Assembly (NCBI RefSeq): GCF_030246865.1
Contig: NZ_CP126738.1
Coordinates: forward strand, 992,001-1,056,000
Source: Microbacterium sp. zg-B96
GTDB taxonomy: Bacteria > Actinomycetota > Actinomycetes > Actinomycetales > Microbacteriaceae
DNA: 64,000 nucleotides
Direction: 5' to 3'
In this document: positions 8,937-17,285 of the stretch, piece after piece
How positions within the stretch are numbered: position 1 is the stretch's first letter
Layout: each line of letters opens with the position of its first letter
Notes under the pieces: model-generated
The model's input: the letters and a program-made list of their open reading frames with translations, nothing else
Databases searched by the model: none
What the model was told of the DNA's origin: nothing
Translations under genes and position numbers: made by a program

Positions 8937-10258
8937 GCGGCAACACCTTTCGAGTCGAAGGCGCGTGCGGGAAGGTCACGCACGCGGCGGAGTCCGACGG
9001 CGCCCACGGCGGCGAGCGCGCAGACCCCGCAGACCATGGCGAGTGCGGCTCCGAGGGCCCCCAGGGTGGGGACGAGCAGCAGCACGACGCCGAACAGGAT
9101 GGATACGTAGAGCAGGTTGCTCCACAGGACCGGACGCACCCGGTGCCGCGCGCGGGAGAGCGCGGACCAGATGTCGTAGCCGGGACGGATGAGGCTCGCC
9201 AGTGCCAGGGCGCCCACGACGGCCATGCCGTACAGGGGCGAGTAGTCCTGGCCGGCGATGAGGAACAGCACCGGGGTGGCGACCGTGGCGGCGACACCGA
9301 GCGCACCGACCACCAGGAACACCGTGCGCGTGTAGGCGCCGGCGAGCCCGGCACTCGGGTCGAAGTCGGCAGCGGCGCTCTTGGCCAGCGCGGTGGCGAC
9401 GCTGACGCCCACCAGGTCCAGCGCGACGCTGAACTGGTAGGCGATGGCGAATACCGCGCCCTCCGCGGGGGAGGACAGCGCGGTCACGATGAACGACAGC
9501 GACAGGCCGGCGCACATCACCACGCCCACCGCGACGGCGTTCTGCACTGTGAACAGGCCGAACGCGCGGGCCGTCGGGGCGTCCCAGGTGCGGGTGCTGG
9601 GTCGCAGCGCCTGTTCCCGGCGCAGCGCCCGGGGCACCAACGCGAACGCGCCGACGGCGATGGCCATGGCGGCGGGGACGATCGTCGCGGTCACCAGCGG
9701 GTGCGGCATGCCGGGCACGGCAAGCGCCAGCAGCGCCAGCAGGGCGAGCTTGACCAGGTTCGCCGAACCGTTGACGAGCAGCGTGCCGCGGGCGTCGGCG
9801 GCGCCGGCCAGCGCCTGCGTCTGCACGTTGAACAGCGCCCACGCGACAGTGCACACCATCACACCGACGACGGTGACCACGCCCGGCAGCCCGGGGCGCA
9901 GCACGACGGCGACCAGCCCGCCCGCCGCCAGGCCCGCCGCCGCGCCGAGCGCCGCCGTCACCGCGTAGGCGCGACGCAGCACCGACCACGCGGCCGGGCC
10001 GCCCATCGGCAGCATGACCACCAGTGCGCTGCCGGGGCCATTGGATGCCAGTGCAGCGGCGGCCATGATGATCGACAGTGCCGAGGCCTCCAGGCCCAAC
10101 TGCGTCTGCGGGATCCACACCGCGGCGAGCATCCAGAAGACGAACCCCGACAGTGAGGTGACGGCATACCCCGACGACAGCCACAGCGAGTCGCGCGTGA
10201 TGCGTCGCCCCACCGCGGCGGTGTGGTCGGATACAGCGCTGCGGGGGGCCGCAGTCAT
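8933..10258 (-). CDS. Polysaccharide flippase-like membrane protein (first flippase of the operon)
   Basis: The protein is 441 aa with about 12 membrane helices; the ATG at 10256-10258 overlaps the upstream TGA. The N-terminal RRITRDSLWLSSGYAVTSLS and the helix with GFVFWMLAAVWIPQTQLGLE match the polysaccharide biosynthesis protein branch of the MOP superfamily. Helix pairs such as ALFNVQTQALAGAADARGTL also fit. It should translocate a lipid-linked oligosaccharide, or a similar lipid-anchored substrate, across the membrane. Having this and the protein at 3973-5559 in one operon is unusual. The two share little obvious sequence, so this is not a recent duplication. Confidence 0.78.
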   Translation of the reverse strand: MTAAPRSAVSDHTAAVGRRITRDSLWLSSGYAVTSLSGFVFWMLAAVWIPQTQLGLEASALSIIMAAAALASNGPGSALVVMLPMGGPAAWSVLRRAYAVTAALGAAAGLAAGGLVAVVLRPGLPGVVTVVGVMVCTVAWALFNVQTQALAGAADARGTLLVNGSANLVKLALLALLALAVPGMPHPLVTATIVPAAMAIAVGAFALVPRALRREQALRPSTRTWDAPTARAFGLFTVQNAVAVGVVMCAGLSLSFIVTALSSPAEGAVFAIAYQFSVALDLVGVSVATALAKSAAADFDPSAGLAGAYTRTVFLVVGALGVAATVATPVLFLIAGQDYSPLYGMAVVGALALASLIRPGYDIWSALSRARHRVRPVLWSNLLYVSILFGVVLLLVPTLGALGAALAMVCGVCALAAVGAVGLRRVRDLPARAFDSKGVAA

Positions 10259-11199
10259 ACAGCCGCCTTCTGGGTCAGCGACCCGCGGGTGCCGCCGGTG
10301 CGCACCTGGGCGAACCGGCCGCGTACGTAGCCGGCGCCGGCCAGGCCCAGCGAGAGCACGATCGCCGTGACGGCGACGAGACCCTGCGGTCCGCGGCGCA
10401 GTTCCCGCCACACCGCGGCGGGGAGCACTCTGGTGGCGTAGGCGGACTCGGCCGACAGGGCGTCCTGGCGGCCGACGGTGCGGGCGATGCCCGCCTTGGA
10501 AAGCCCCTCACACCAGCTGCGGTGCGCGACGTAGGCCATGCGCACGCGATCGGCGCTGACGTGGTGACGCACGCGGGCCGACGGCTCATAGTGCACGACG
10601 TGGGCCGGGTCGACCTGGCGGAGCTTGATGCACACTTCGGTCTCCTCGCATCCGATCGGGAGCTTCCCGACGCGACCGGTGTCGGCGTTGAACCCGCCGA
10701 TGGCCAGCAGCGGTTCCCGGCGGAAGGCCATCGAGCACCCCATCACGTTGCGCACCGGACCGGGTTCGGTGGGAAGGCCGCGGTAGCTGCATCCGACGAT
10801 CCACAGCAGTTCGTCGGGCAGCACGGCAGGCGCTTCGCCCGGCCAGATAGGCACGGCGCTGCCGCCCACGGCGACCACCGACGTGTCGGTGAAGCCGCCG
10901 ATCAGCGTGTCGAGCCAGCCGGGGTCGGCGACCGCGTCGTCGTCCAGGAAGGCGACGATGTCACCGACGGCGACGCGCAGCGCAGTGTTTCGGCCGGAGG
11001 ACAGGCCACGCGGGCCCTCGTTGGCCATCACGCGAGCCTCGGGCCACCGGGCGCGGGCGCGCTCGAGCAACTCGTCGTTGTGGTCGACGACGAGGATCGT
11101 TTCGTCTGCGCTGCCCTGGGCGGACACCGACGCCATGGCCAGCGCGAGCTGATCCCAGCGGTCGAGTGTGTAGGCGCAGATTACGACACTGACCGTCAT
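10255..11199 (-). CDS. GT2 family glycosyltransferase
   Basis: The protein is 314 aa. The ATG at 11197-11199 shares its A with the preceding stop (TGATG); a GTG one codon earlier is also possible. Residues 2-230 carry the GT-A signature: VSVVICAYTLDRWDQLALAM, TILVVDHNDEL, GLSSGRNTALRVA, then FLDDDAVADPGWL for metal and donor binding. NVMGCSMAFRREPLLAIGGF and GCEETEVCIKL follow. A C-terminal stretch with VAVTAIVLSLGLAGAGYVRG is likely a membrane helix. It should transfer a sugar during repeat-unit assembly. It resembles rhamnosyl- or galactofuranosyl-type transferases only in general layout, so no donor is proposed. Confidence 0.86.
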   Translation of the reverse strand: MTVSVVICAYTLDRWDQLALAMASVSAQGSADETILVVDHNDELLERARARWPEARVMANEGPRGLSSGRNTALRVAVGDIVAFLDDDAVADPGWLDTLIGGFTDTSVVAVGGSAVPIWPGEAPAVLPDELLWIVGCSYRGLPTEPGPVRNVMGCSMAFRREPLLAIGGFNADTGRVGKLPIGCEETEVCIKLRQVDPAHVVHYEPSARVRHHVSADRVRMAYVAHRSWCEGLSKAGIARTVGRQDALSAESAYATRVLPAAVWRELRRGPQGLVAVTAIVLSLGLAGAGYVRGRFAQVRTGGTRGSLTQKAAV

Positions 11200-12017
11200 C
11201 ACCGGCCGATCGACTCCACGCGCTCCTCGGCGCGCAGCGGCGCGGGTGCCGCTGCGGCGGCGATGAGGCCTGCGCCTCGCTTTGATCCCCACCGCTTGGC
11301 ACGCTCGTCGAGCACGGTGCGCAGCACCCGCAGCCCGTCGGTGATGGCGTTGAGGTTGCTCTCGCCGTGGATGCGGGGCAGCTCGACGCTCGGCACCTCG
11401 ACCACGCGAAGCCGGTTCTCCGCCATGCGGCAGGTCAGCAGCGTCTCGATTTCGAAGCCGTCGCCCCACACCATCTGCCCCTGGGCGCCGGGGATGTTCG
11501 CGGCGGGGAGCTGGAGGCCGGGGAGGATCCGGCGCCAGAAGGCGTTGTAGCCGTAGCAGAGGTCGGAGTGACGGGTGCCGAGCAGGATGTTCGTCAGCAG
11601 GTTCAGGCCGCGGTTGCCGAGGTTCCGGTGGAAGGTGATGTCCTCGCTCGCGCCACCGGCCATGTAGCGGCTGCCCTTGCTGACATCGGCGCCGCGCAGG
11701 AGCGCGTCGACGAAGCGGGGGATCTCGTCGGCGTCGGCCGAGCCGTCGGCGTCGAACATGACGATGATGTCGCCGGTGGCGTGCTCGAACCCGCACACCA
11801 GCGCGTTGCCCTTGCCCTTGCGGGTCTGGGTGATGACCTCGACGCCCGGGCGGACGCGGCGGGCGACATCGGCGGTGCCGTCGACGGAGTGGCCGTCGAC
11901 GACGATGATCTCGTGGACGTCGGGAAGCAGCGGCAGCACGATCTCCAGGTTCCTCGCCTCGTTTCGGGCGGGAACGATGATCGATACGCGGGGCGCGGGG
12001 TGCTGGGGTGAAGTCAC
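11199..12017 (-). CDS. GT2 family glycosyltransferase, DPM1/polyprenyl-phosphate type; first gene of the exopolysaccharide operon
   Basis: The protein is 272 aa from the GTG at 12015-12017. AAAGGAAAAGG lies just upstream with suitable spacing, whereas an in-frame GTG at 12047 lacks a comparable site. The N-terminus VSIIVPARNEARNLEIVLPL, EIIVVDGHSVDGTADVA, the basic TRKGKGNALVCGFEHA and the metal motif D89-A-D91 are all typical of dolichol-phosphate-mannose-synthase-like GT2 enzymes. The conserved KGSRYMAGGASEDITFHRN and WGDGFEIETLLTCRMAE also fit. It may make a polyprenyl-phosphate-linked sugar or start repeat-unit growth. It begins the operon, so its upstream region (12018-12457) carries the regulatory signals. 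Confidence 0.86.
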   Translation of the reverse strand: MTSPQHPAPRVSIIVPARNEARNLEIVLPLLPDVHEIIVVDGHSVDGTADVARRVRPGVEVITQTRKGKGNALVCGFEHATGDIIVMFDADGSADADEIPRFVDALLRGADVSKGSRYMAGGASEDITFHRNLGNRGLNLLTNILLGTRHSDLCYGYNAFWRRILPGLQLPAANIPGAQGQMVWGDGFEIETLLTCRMAENRLRVVEVPSVELPRIHGESNLNAITDGLRVLRTVLDERAKRWGSKRGAGLIAAAAAPAPLRAEERVESIGR

Positions 12018-12457
12018 AGTGAGTCGCCTTTTCCTTTGGGGGAGCACAAACGGATGGGGGTTGTCGGTGATGGCACGGACACGGGGCTGGTTTGCGCGTG
12101 TTGCGCGTCTCGGCGCCGGCGGTGTCGTGTCTCTTATGGAGACCCCCGGCGGCGCTCTGATAGTCCGCTGTCGATGGTTCGAGCGTTCCGGCCGGGTGTT
12201 ACATCCGTGTGAACGCTACCGATGAGTCGCGTAACGGAAGGGCCGAAACCTGTCCCCTCTTCGGTGGACAGAGCCGTTTTTTCGCGGTTTTTCGTCCCCC
12301 TTTCGGGGGACAGCGGCCCACTTCCGGCGCGTCACGTCCCCCATTCGGTGGACAATCAGGAAAACCGGTCCACAATGGAATCAAGCGGCTGTCTGGGAGG
12401 ACAGGGACCCCCGGAGATCGACCGGGGAAGCCCCGTTGGCCGAGGGAGGCCTGGCAC
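12018..12457. other. 440-base regulatory intergenic region between the exopolysaccharide operon and a small plus-strand gene
   Basis: No convincing gene lies here; the open frames across it have poor composition and no conserved motif. The half next to the operon (12050-12250) is likely to hold its promoter. The half next to the small gene is dominated by three phased palindromes (separate entry). A further half-site pair, GTGGAC at 12348-12353 and GTCCAC at 12368-12373, forms an inverted repeat around an AT-richer spacer. A short hairpin CTGTC/GACAG lies near 12390-12405. The region is less GC-rich than its surroundings, as expected for a regulatory segment. Confidence 0.6.
12251..12354. promoter_or_regulatory. 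Three 20-bp operator-like palindromes at exact 42-bp spacing
   Basis: The copies are TGTCCCCTCTTCGGTGGACA (12251-12270), CGTCCCCCTTTCGGGGGACA (12293-12312) and CGTCCCCCATTCGGTGGACA (12335-12354). The shared frame is [TC]GTCC-N10-GGACA with TTCGG fixed in the centre. Start-to-start distances are 42 and 42 bp, four helical turns, so all copies face the same side of the DNA. The pattern is that of a cooperative DNA-binding protein controlling the divergent exopolysaccharide operon, the small plus-strand gene, or both. A fourth copy is at 53576-53595. I cannot name the regulator. Confidence 0.7.
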
Positions 12458-12628
12458 ATGCGAAAGACACCGAAGGTGACGGCGTTGCCGACCGATATGT
12501 GCGCGTGCGGTCACCTCCGCGAAGCACACGAGCATTACCGTCGCGGCACCGAATGCGCCATCTGTGACGTGCAGTCGTGCTCGTCCTTCACCGTGGTCAC
12601 CGTGCCGGAGTACTCGCGCACGCGCTGA
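12458..12628 (+). CDS. Small Cys-rich protein (CxC...CxxC), putative zinc-binding, function unknown
   Basis: The protein is 56 aa. The ATG at 12458-12460 is preceded by GAGGGAGG at 12442-12449, a strong ribosome-binding site, which decides the start over the longer in-frame ORF from 12209. The core reads DMCACGHLREAHEHYRRG followed by CAICDVQSCSSF. That gives C-x-C-x-H plus C-x2-C-x4-C, enough ligands for a zinc knuckle or ribbon. No signal peptide or membrane helix is seen. It stands alone between the exopolysaccharide control region and proS. The triple palindromes upstream could regulate it. Short proteins of this look occur in related actinobacteria, but I know no function. Confidence 0.7.
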   Translation: MRKTPKVTALPTDMCACGHLREAHEHYRRGTECAICDVQSCSSFTVVTVPEYSRTR

Positions 12629-12686
12629 CCCGGTTCCCGCGCGTGACGGCCACGCCGGGGGCGTGGCATCCGTAGACTGACTCCTC

Positions 12687-14441
12687 GTGGTCACCCGTCT
12701 GTCGCACTTCTTCCTCCGTACCCTCCGTGAAGACCCCGCCGATGCGGAGGTCACGAGCCATCGGCTGCTCGTGCGCGCCGGCTACATCCGCCGCCAGGCG
12801 CCGGGCGTGTTCGCCTGGTTGCCGCTGGGGTTGCGGGTCAAGGGCAAGATCGAGCAGATCGTGCGCGAAGAGATGGCCGCAGCCGGCGCTTACGAGGTGC
12901 ACTTCCCGGCGCTGCTGCCGCGTGAGCCCTACGAGGTCACCGGCCGGTGGGAGGAGTACGGCGATGCGCTGTTCCGCCTGCAGGACCGCAAGGGTGCCGA
13001 CTACCTGCTGGCCCCCACCCACGAAGAGGTCTTCACGCTGCTGGTGAAGGACCTGTACTCGTCGTACAAGGACCTGCCGCTGACGATCTATCAGATCCAG
13101 GACAAGTACCGCGACGAGGCGCGCCCCCGTGCCGGGCTCCTGCGCGGACGCGAATTCACGATGAAGGACGCCTACTCCTTCGACTACACCGACGCGGGAC
13201 TGGATGCCTCTTACGAGGCGCAGCGCGACGCGTACGAGCGCATCTTCCAGCGGCTGGGGCTGGAGTACGTCATCGTGCAGGCGGATGCCGGCGCGATGGG
13301 CGGCTCCCGCTCCGAGGAGTTCCTGCACCCCACCCCGGTGGGGGAGGACACGTTCGTGCGCTCCGCGGGTGGCTACGCCGCGAACGTCGAGGCCTTCACG
13401 ACGGTCGTCCCGGAGTCCATCCCGTTCGACGGTCTGCCGCAGCCGGTGATCTTCGACTCGCCGGACACTCCCACGATCGACACGCTCGTGGCGCACTGCA
13501 ACGCACAGCTGCCCGGCGACTACACCGCAGCGGACACGCTGAAGAATGTGGTGCTGGCGCTGCGCCACCTTGACGGCACGCGGGAACTGGTCGTCATCGG
13601 CCTCCCAGGCGACCGCGATATCGACGACAAGCGGGTCGAGGTCGCCTTCGCCCCCGCCGAGGTGGAGCAGGCGACCGAGGCGGACTTCGCCGGCCAGCCG
13701 CTGCTGGTGAAGGGCTACATCGGACCGTGGTCCGAGAAGGGCCCGATCCTCGGCGAGGAGTCGGCCACCGGCATCCGCTATCTGCTGGATCCCCGTGTGG
13801 TGGACGGCACGTCGTGGATCACCGGCGCGAACATCGACCAGAAACACGTGCACTCGCTTGTGGCGGGACGCGACTTCACCGCCGATGGGTTCATCGAGAT
13901 CGCCACCGTGCGCGCGGGCGACCCCGCCCCCGACGGCTCCGGCCCGGTGGAGCTCGCGCGCGGCATGGAGATCGGTCACGTCTTCCAGCTCGGCCGTAAG
14001 TACGCCGACGCCCTGGGGCTGAAGGTGCTCGACGAGAACGGCAAGCTCGTCACCGTCACGATGGGCTCCTACGGCATCGGCATCACGCGCATCCTCGCGA
14101 TCATCGCCGAGCTCAACAACGACGACAAGGGCCTGATCTGGCCGGCGTCGGTCGCGCCCTTCGACGTGCACGTGGTGGCCACCGGTCGGGATGCTCTCGC
14201 GTTCGAGCTGGCCGAGAAGCTCTCCGCCGACCTGGATGCCGCGGGGCTGGACGTGCTCTTCGACGACCGGCCGAAGGTGTCGCCGGGAGTGAAGTTCGGC
14301 GACGCCGAGCTGGTCGGCGTGCCGCAGATCGTCATCGTGGGCCGCGGCGCCGCCGACGGTCAGGTGGAGCTGTGGGACCGACGCACCGGCGAGCGCGATG
14401 TGGTCGCCGCGACGGAGGTCGTCGCCCGACTCACTCGCTGA
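12687..14441 (+). CDS. proS: Prolyl-tRNA synthetase (bacterial type)
   Basis: The protein is 584 aa, the usual length for bacterial ProRS with the inserted editing domain. It charges tRNA-Pro using ATP in the cytoplasm. Class II motifs are visible: [20 protein letters not shown] near the N-terminus, motif 2 around [19 protein letters not shown] with [12 protein letters not shown], the INS editing region at about 220-400, motif 3 as [18 protein letters not shown] at about 457-474, and the C-terminal anticodon-binding domain ([11 protein letters not shown] onward). It starts with GTG at 12687. TAGACT at 12673-12678 is eight bases upstream, suggesting a leaderless or nearly leaderless mRNA. Confidence 0.98.
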   Translation: MVTRLSHFFLRTLREDPADAEVTSHRLLVRAGYIRRQAPGVFAWLPLGLRVKGKIEQIVREEMAAAGAYEVHFPALLPREPYEVTGRWEEYGDALFRLQDRKGADYLLAPTHEEVFTLLVKDLYSSYKDLPLTIYQIQDKYRDEARPRAGLLRGREFTMKDAYSFDYTDAGLDASYEAQRDAYERIFQRLGLEYVIVQADAGAMGGSRSEEFLHPTPVGEDTFVRSAGGYAANVEAFTTVVPESIPFDGLPQPVIFDSPDTPTIDTLVAHCNAQLPGDYTAADTLKNVVLALRHLDGTRELVVIGLPGDRDIDDKRVEVAFAPAEVEQATEADFAGQPLLVKGYIGPWSEKGPILGEESATGIRYLLDPRVVDGTSWITGANIDQKHVHSLVAGRDFTADGFIEIATVRAGDPAPDGSGPVELARGMEIGHVFQLGRKYADALGLKVLDENGKLVTVTMGSYGIGITRILAIIAELNNDDKGLIWPASVAPFDVHVVATGRDALAFELAEKLSADLDAAGLDVLFDDRPKVSPGVKFGDAELVGVPQIVIVGRGAADGQVELWDRRTGERDVVAATEVVARLTR

Positions 14442-14447
14442 GCCGGA

Positions 14448-15269
14448 TCACAGGGCCGCGTAGCGCGCGCGGAATCCGCAGAACACGCCGTACGCGATGA
14501 ACCCGATGCCCACCGCGCCCACCGCGGCGGTGCCCAGCGGCATGCCCAGCAGTGCCTGCAGGGCGCCGTCGAGACCGCCGGCCGCCGAGGCGTCCGCCGT
14601 GGTGGCGGCTACGAGCAGCAGGATGCCGATGATCACCAGGGCGATGCCCTTGGCGATGAACCCGGCCACCCCCAGCGTCGTCACGGCGTTGCCGAGGCGG
14701 GTGTCGGGGATGTCCATCTTGTTGTGGAAGCTGTGCCGCACCCCCATCACCACGAAGACGATGCCGCCGATGCCGACCCCGAGTCCCACGAGCCCCAGCA
14801 CGTAGGGTCCGCCGGGGATCGTCAGCACGCCGCGGCTGGCGTCCTCGGCGGCGGCCTCGGCATCGGGCTTGGCGCCCAGCGCGACGGCTGCCGCGATGAT
14901 CCCCAGCGCAAGGAACACCACCGCCTGCCCCCACTCGGACACGCGCACCCCCCACTTCTTGGCGAGTCCCTTCGCATCACCCCGCGGGTCGCGCACGATC
15001 ACGCCTTCGGCCAGATGCCAGGTGGCCAGCGCCCACAGTGCGACCGCCAGCACCCACAGGGCGGCAAAGCCCAGCGGTGCGCCTCCGATGGCCTTGAAGG
15101 CGCCGGTCTGGTCGCCGTCGCCGTCGCCGCCGAACGCGATGATCAGCGCGATGACGCCGATGAGCGCATGCACGATGCCGTTGGCGGCGTACCCGGCTCG
15201 CGCGCCGATCCGTGTCGCGGGGTGGTGCGCGATCTCGCGGGCGGCGCGCTTGGGTGCAGCTTCGGTCAC
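14448..15269 (-). CDS. DUF1206 family membrane protein
   Basis: The protein is 273 aa with about six membrane helices in three similar pairs. Each pair is built around motifs such as ARAGYAANGIVHALIGVIAL, KWGVRVSEWGQAVVFLALG and NAVTTLGVAGFIAKGIALVI, the repeated Gly/Arg-rich pattern of DUF1206. The GTG at 15267-15269 is chosen because TAGGCT (15276-15281 on the complement) ends six bases before it, the leaderless spacing seen throughout the window. A GTG two codons upstream directly abuts the -10 box. The function of DUF1206 is unknown. The gene is convergent with proS (six bases between stops) and divergent from the hydrolase gene. Confidence 0.88.
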   Translation of the reverse strand: MTEAAPKRAAREIAHHPATRIGARAGYAANGIVHALIGVIALIIAFGGDGDGDQTGAFKAIGGAPLGFAALWVLAVALWALATWHLAEGVIVRDPRGDAKGLAKKWGVRVSEWGQAVVFLALGIIAAAVALGAKPDAEAAAEDASRGVLTIPGGPYVLGLVGLGVGIGGIVFVVMGVRHSFHNKMDIPDTRLGNAVTTLGVAGFIAKGIALVIIGILLLVAATTADASAAGGLDGALQALLGMPLGTAAVGAVGIGFIAYGVFCGFRARYAAL

Positions 15270-15327
15270 CGCCACAGCCTAGGGCTCACGCAGGGTTTGC
15301 CGAGGCGGCCGCCGGTACGATTCCGGG

Positions 15328-17184
15328 GTGAACAGCCAAGGGCGCGGATTCAAGGCCCGGTGGGCCTCGCTGCCGCGACTCATCGGGCGGGCGCCCGCCC
15401 CGGTGCTGCTGGTCGTGGGTCTCATCGTCGTGGCGCTGGGCCTGCTCATCGTGTTCCGCCCTCTCACGTCGCTGCTGCTGCTGGCGGTGTACATCGGGGC
15501 CAGCGCGATCGTCGCCGGCGCAGTGGAGCTGCTCTCGCCGCATCGCTCCAGCTGGTGGAACCGGGCGTTCGGCGTGGTGTGGATCGTCGGCGGGCTCGCG
15601 GTGGCCATCTGGTTCGGTCCCCGGCTCGATCTGCTCCCTGCAGCCCTCGCGGTGCTGCTGATGGTCGCCGGTGTCGCCTCGGTCGGCGACGCGCTGCGAA
15701 AGGGCACGGTCAGCCAGCGCGTGCTGGACTTGACCTGGGGCGGGGCGCAGATCGTCTTCGGCGTGCTGGCGCTGACCTGGCCGGACGTCAGCGTGCTCGT
15801 CGTGGCGGTGCTCTTCGGTGCGCGCACGGTCGTCTTCGGGGCGCAGCTGATCGCGCGCGGCGTGCGCGCGATCGTGGCGGACGGGCGTGCGGATGCCGCG
15901 CCGGAACGGCCTGCGCCCAGCCGCCGCCGACGCGCCTGGGCGGCCGCGGGCCGCTACGCCGTCGCGCTGCTGCTGGTGGCGACGGCCGCCGGCGGGTCCT
16001 GGCTCAACTCCTGGCTGGCCGACGGCGCGCCCGTCATCGACGCGTTCTACGAGCCGCCCGCTGAGCTGCCCGACGGCCACGGCCGGCTGATCCGCTCCGA
16101 CGACTACATGGGCGCCGCCCCCGCCGGGGCCAGCGTGCGGCGCATGCTGTACACGACCCGCTCCGCCCTCGGCGACCCCGCGGTGGGCAGTGCCCTGGTG
16201 ATCATTCCGAATGAGCCGTCCGACGAGCCCCGACCCGTCGTCATCTGGAACCACGGCACCACCGGCGTCGCCCGTGGGTGCGCACCGAGCCTGGCCGGAG
16301 GGACGGCGACCCGGTGGGCGATCCCCGATGTCGACCGTGCCGTCGCCAACGGCTGGGTCGTGGTCGCCCCCGATTACAGCGGGCAGGGGGCGCCGGGGGA
16401 CTTCCCGTATCTGATCGGTCGGGGCGAGGCCCGCTCCGCGCTGGACGCGGTGCTGGCCGCGGGTGAGTTCGATGATCTGGTGTTGTCTCCGCGCACCCTC
16501 GTGTGGGGGCATTCGCAGGGTGGTCACGCGGCGCTGTGGACCACCCAGATCGCGCCGGAGTACACCCCGGGAATAGACGTGCGGGGGACGGCGTTGCTCG
16601 CCCCGGCGGCCGACCCGCTTGCGCTGGCCGAGGAGCTCGCCCGGCCCGGGGCGGGGGCGCTGCTGACGGTGATGGTCTCGTGGGTGCTGGTGCCGTACGC
16701 GGAGACGTACGCCGATGTGAAGCTGGAGGATTACGTCGCCTCCGGTGCCCGCCAGGTGGTCCGTGAAATGGCGCAGCGGTGTCTGAGCGAACCGGGTGTC
16801 GTCGTATCAGCGCTGACCGCGCTGGGCCTGTCCGAGGACGACCCGATCGACGTGGCGGACCTCACGACCGGGGCGCTGGGCAAGCGGCTCGCCGAGAACG
16901 TCCCGGAGGGACCATGGGGGACGCCGATCTTCGTGGGCTGGGGCTCTGACGACGAGGTGCTGCCCACGGTGCTGCAGCGCCAGCTGGTGACCCGGCTGTG
17001 CGGCAGCGGGGAGCGTGTGTTCCGCTGGGTGGTGCCCGGCGGGCATCACCAGGACATCCTGCAGCCGCGGTCACACGCTCTGCCGTTGATGCTGCAGTGG
17101 AGCGAGACCGTGATGGATGCCGAGATCGACACCGAGGCGCAGGCTCTGCGCGCCGACCGTGTGCTCGACTCCTGCCCGAGGTGA
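15328..17184 (+). CDS. Fusion of a DUF308 (HdeD-like) membrane domain with a secretory-lipase-type alpha/beta hydrolase
   Basis: The protein is 618 aa. Residues about 20-190 form a six-helix DUF308/HdeD-like region, for example GLIVVALGLLIVFRPLTSLL. A further helix follows at about 210-230. The extracytoplasmic alpha/beta hydrolase runs from about 245 to 600. VVIWNHGTTGVARGCAPSLA supplies the oxyanion region, VWGHSQGGHAALW holds nucleophile Ser396, WGSDDEVLP the Asp and PGGHHQDIL the His. The hydrolase half resembles LIP-type secretory lipases. It probably cleaves an ester outside the membrane. The GTG start at 15328 has TACGAT six bases upstream (15316-15321), suggesting leaderless transcription. 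The fusion is unusual and no specific substrate can be inferred. Confidence 0.82.
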   Translation: MNSQGRGFKARWASLPRLIGRAPAPVLLVVGLIVVALGLLIVFRPLTSLLLLAVYIGASAIVAGAVELLSPHRSSWWNRAFGVVWIVGGLAVAIWFGPRLDLLPAALAVLLMVAGVASVGDALRKGTVSQRVLDLTWGGAQIVFGVLALTWPDVSVLVVAVLFGARTVVFGAQLIARGVRAIVADGRADAAPERPAPSRRRRAWAAAGRYAVALLLVATAAGGSWLNSWLADGAPVIDAFYEPPAELPDGHGRLIRSDDYMGAAPAGASVRRMLYTTRSALGDPAVGSALVIIPNEPSDEPRPVVIWNHGTTGVARGCAPSLAGGTATRWAIPDVDRAVANGWVVVAPDYSGQGAPGDFPYLIGRGEARSALDAVLAAGEFDDLVLSPRTLVWGHSQGGHAALWTTQIAPEYTPGIDVRGTALLAPAADPLALAEELARPGAGALLTVMVSWVLVPYAETYADVKLEDYVASGARQVVREMAQRCLSEPGVVVSALTALGLSEDDPIDVADLTTGALGKRLAENVPEGPWGTPIFVGWGSDDEVLPTVLQRQLVTRLCGSGERVFRWVVPGGHHQDILQPRSHALPLMLQWSETVMDAEIDTEAQALRADRVLDSCPR

Positions 17185-17285
17185 ACGCGGGCCGCTCCCA
17201 GGGTCTGGACACACGGCATCCGGTAAGGTATTGGGGATGCGGCTGCGCTTCTGCGCGCCGCGACAAGCTGAATAGGGAGGACACC

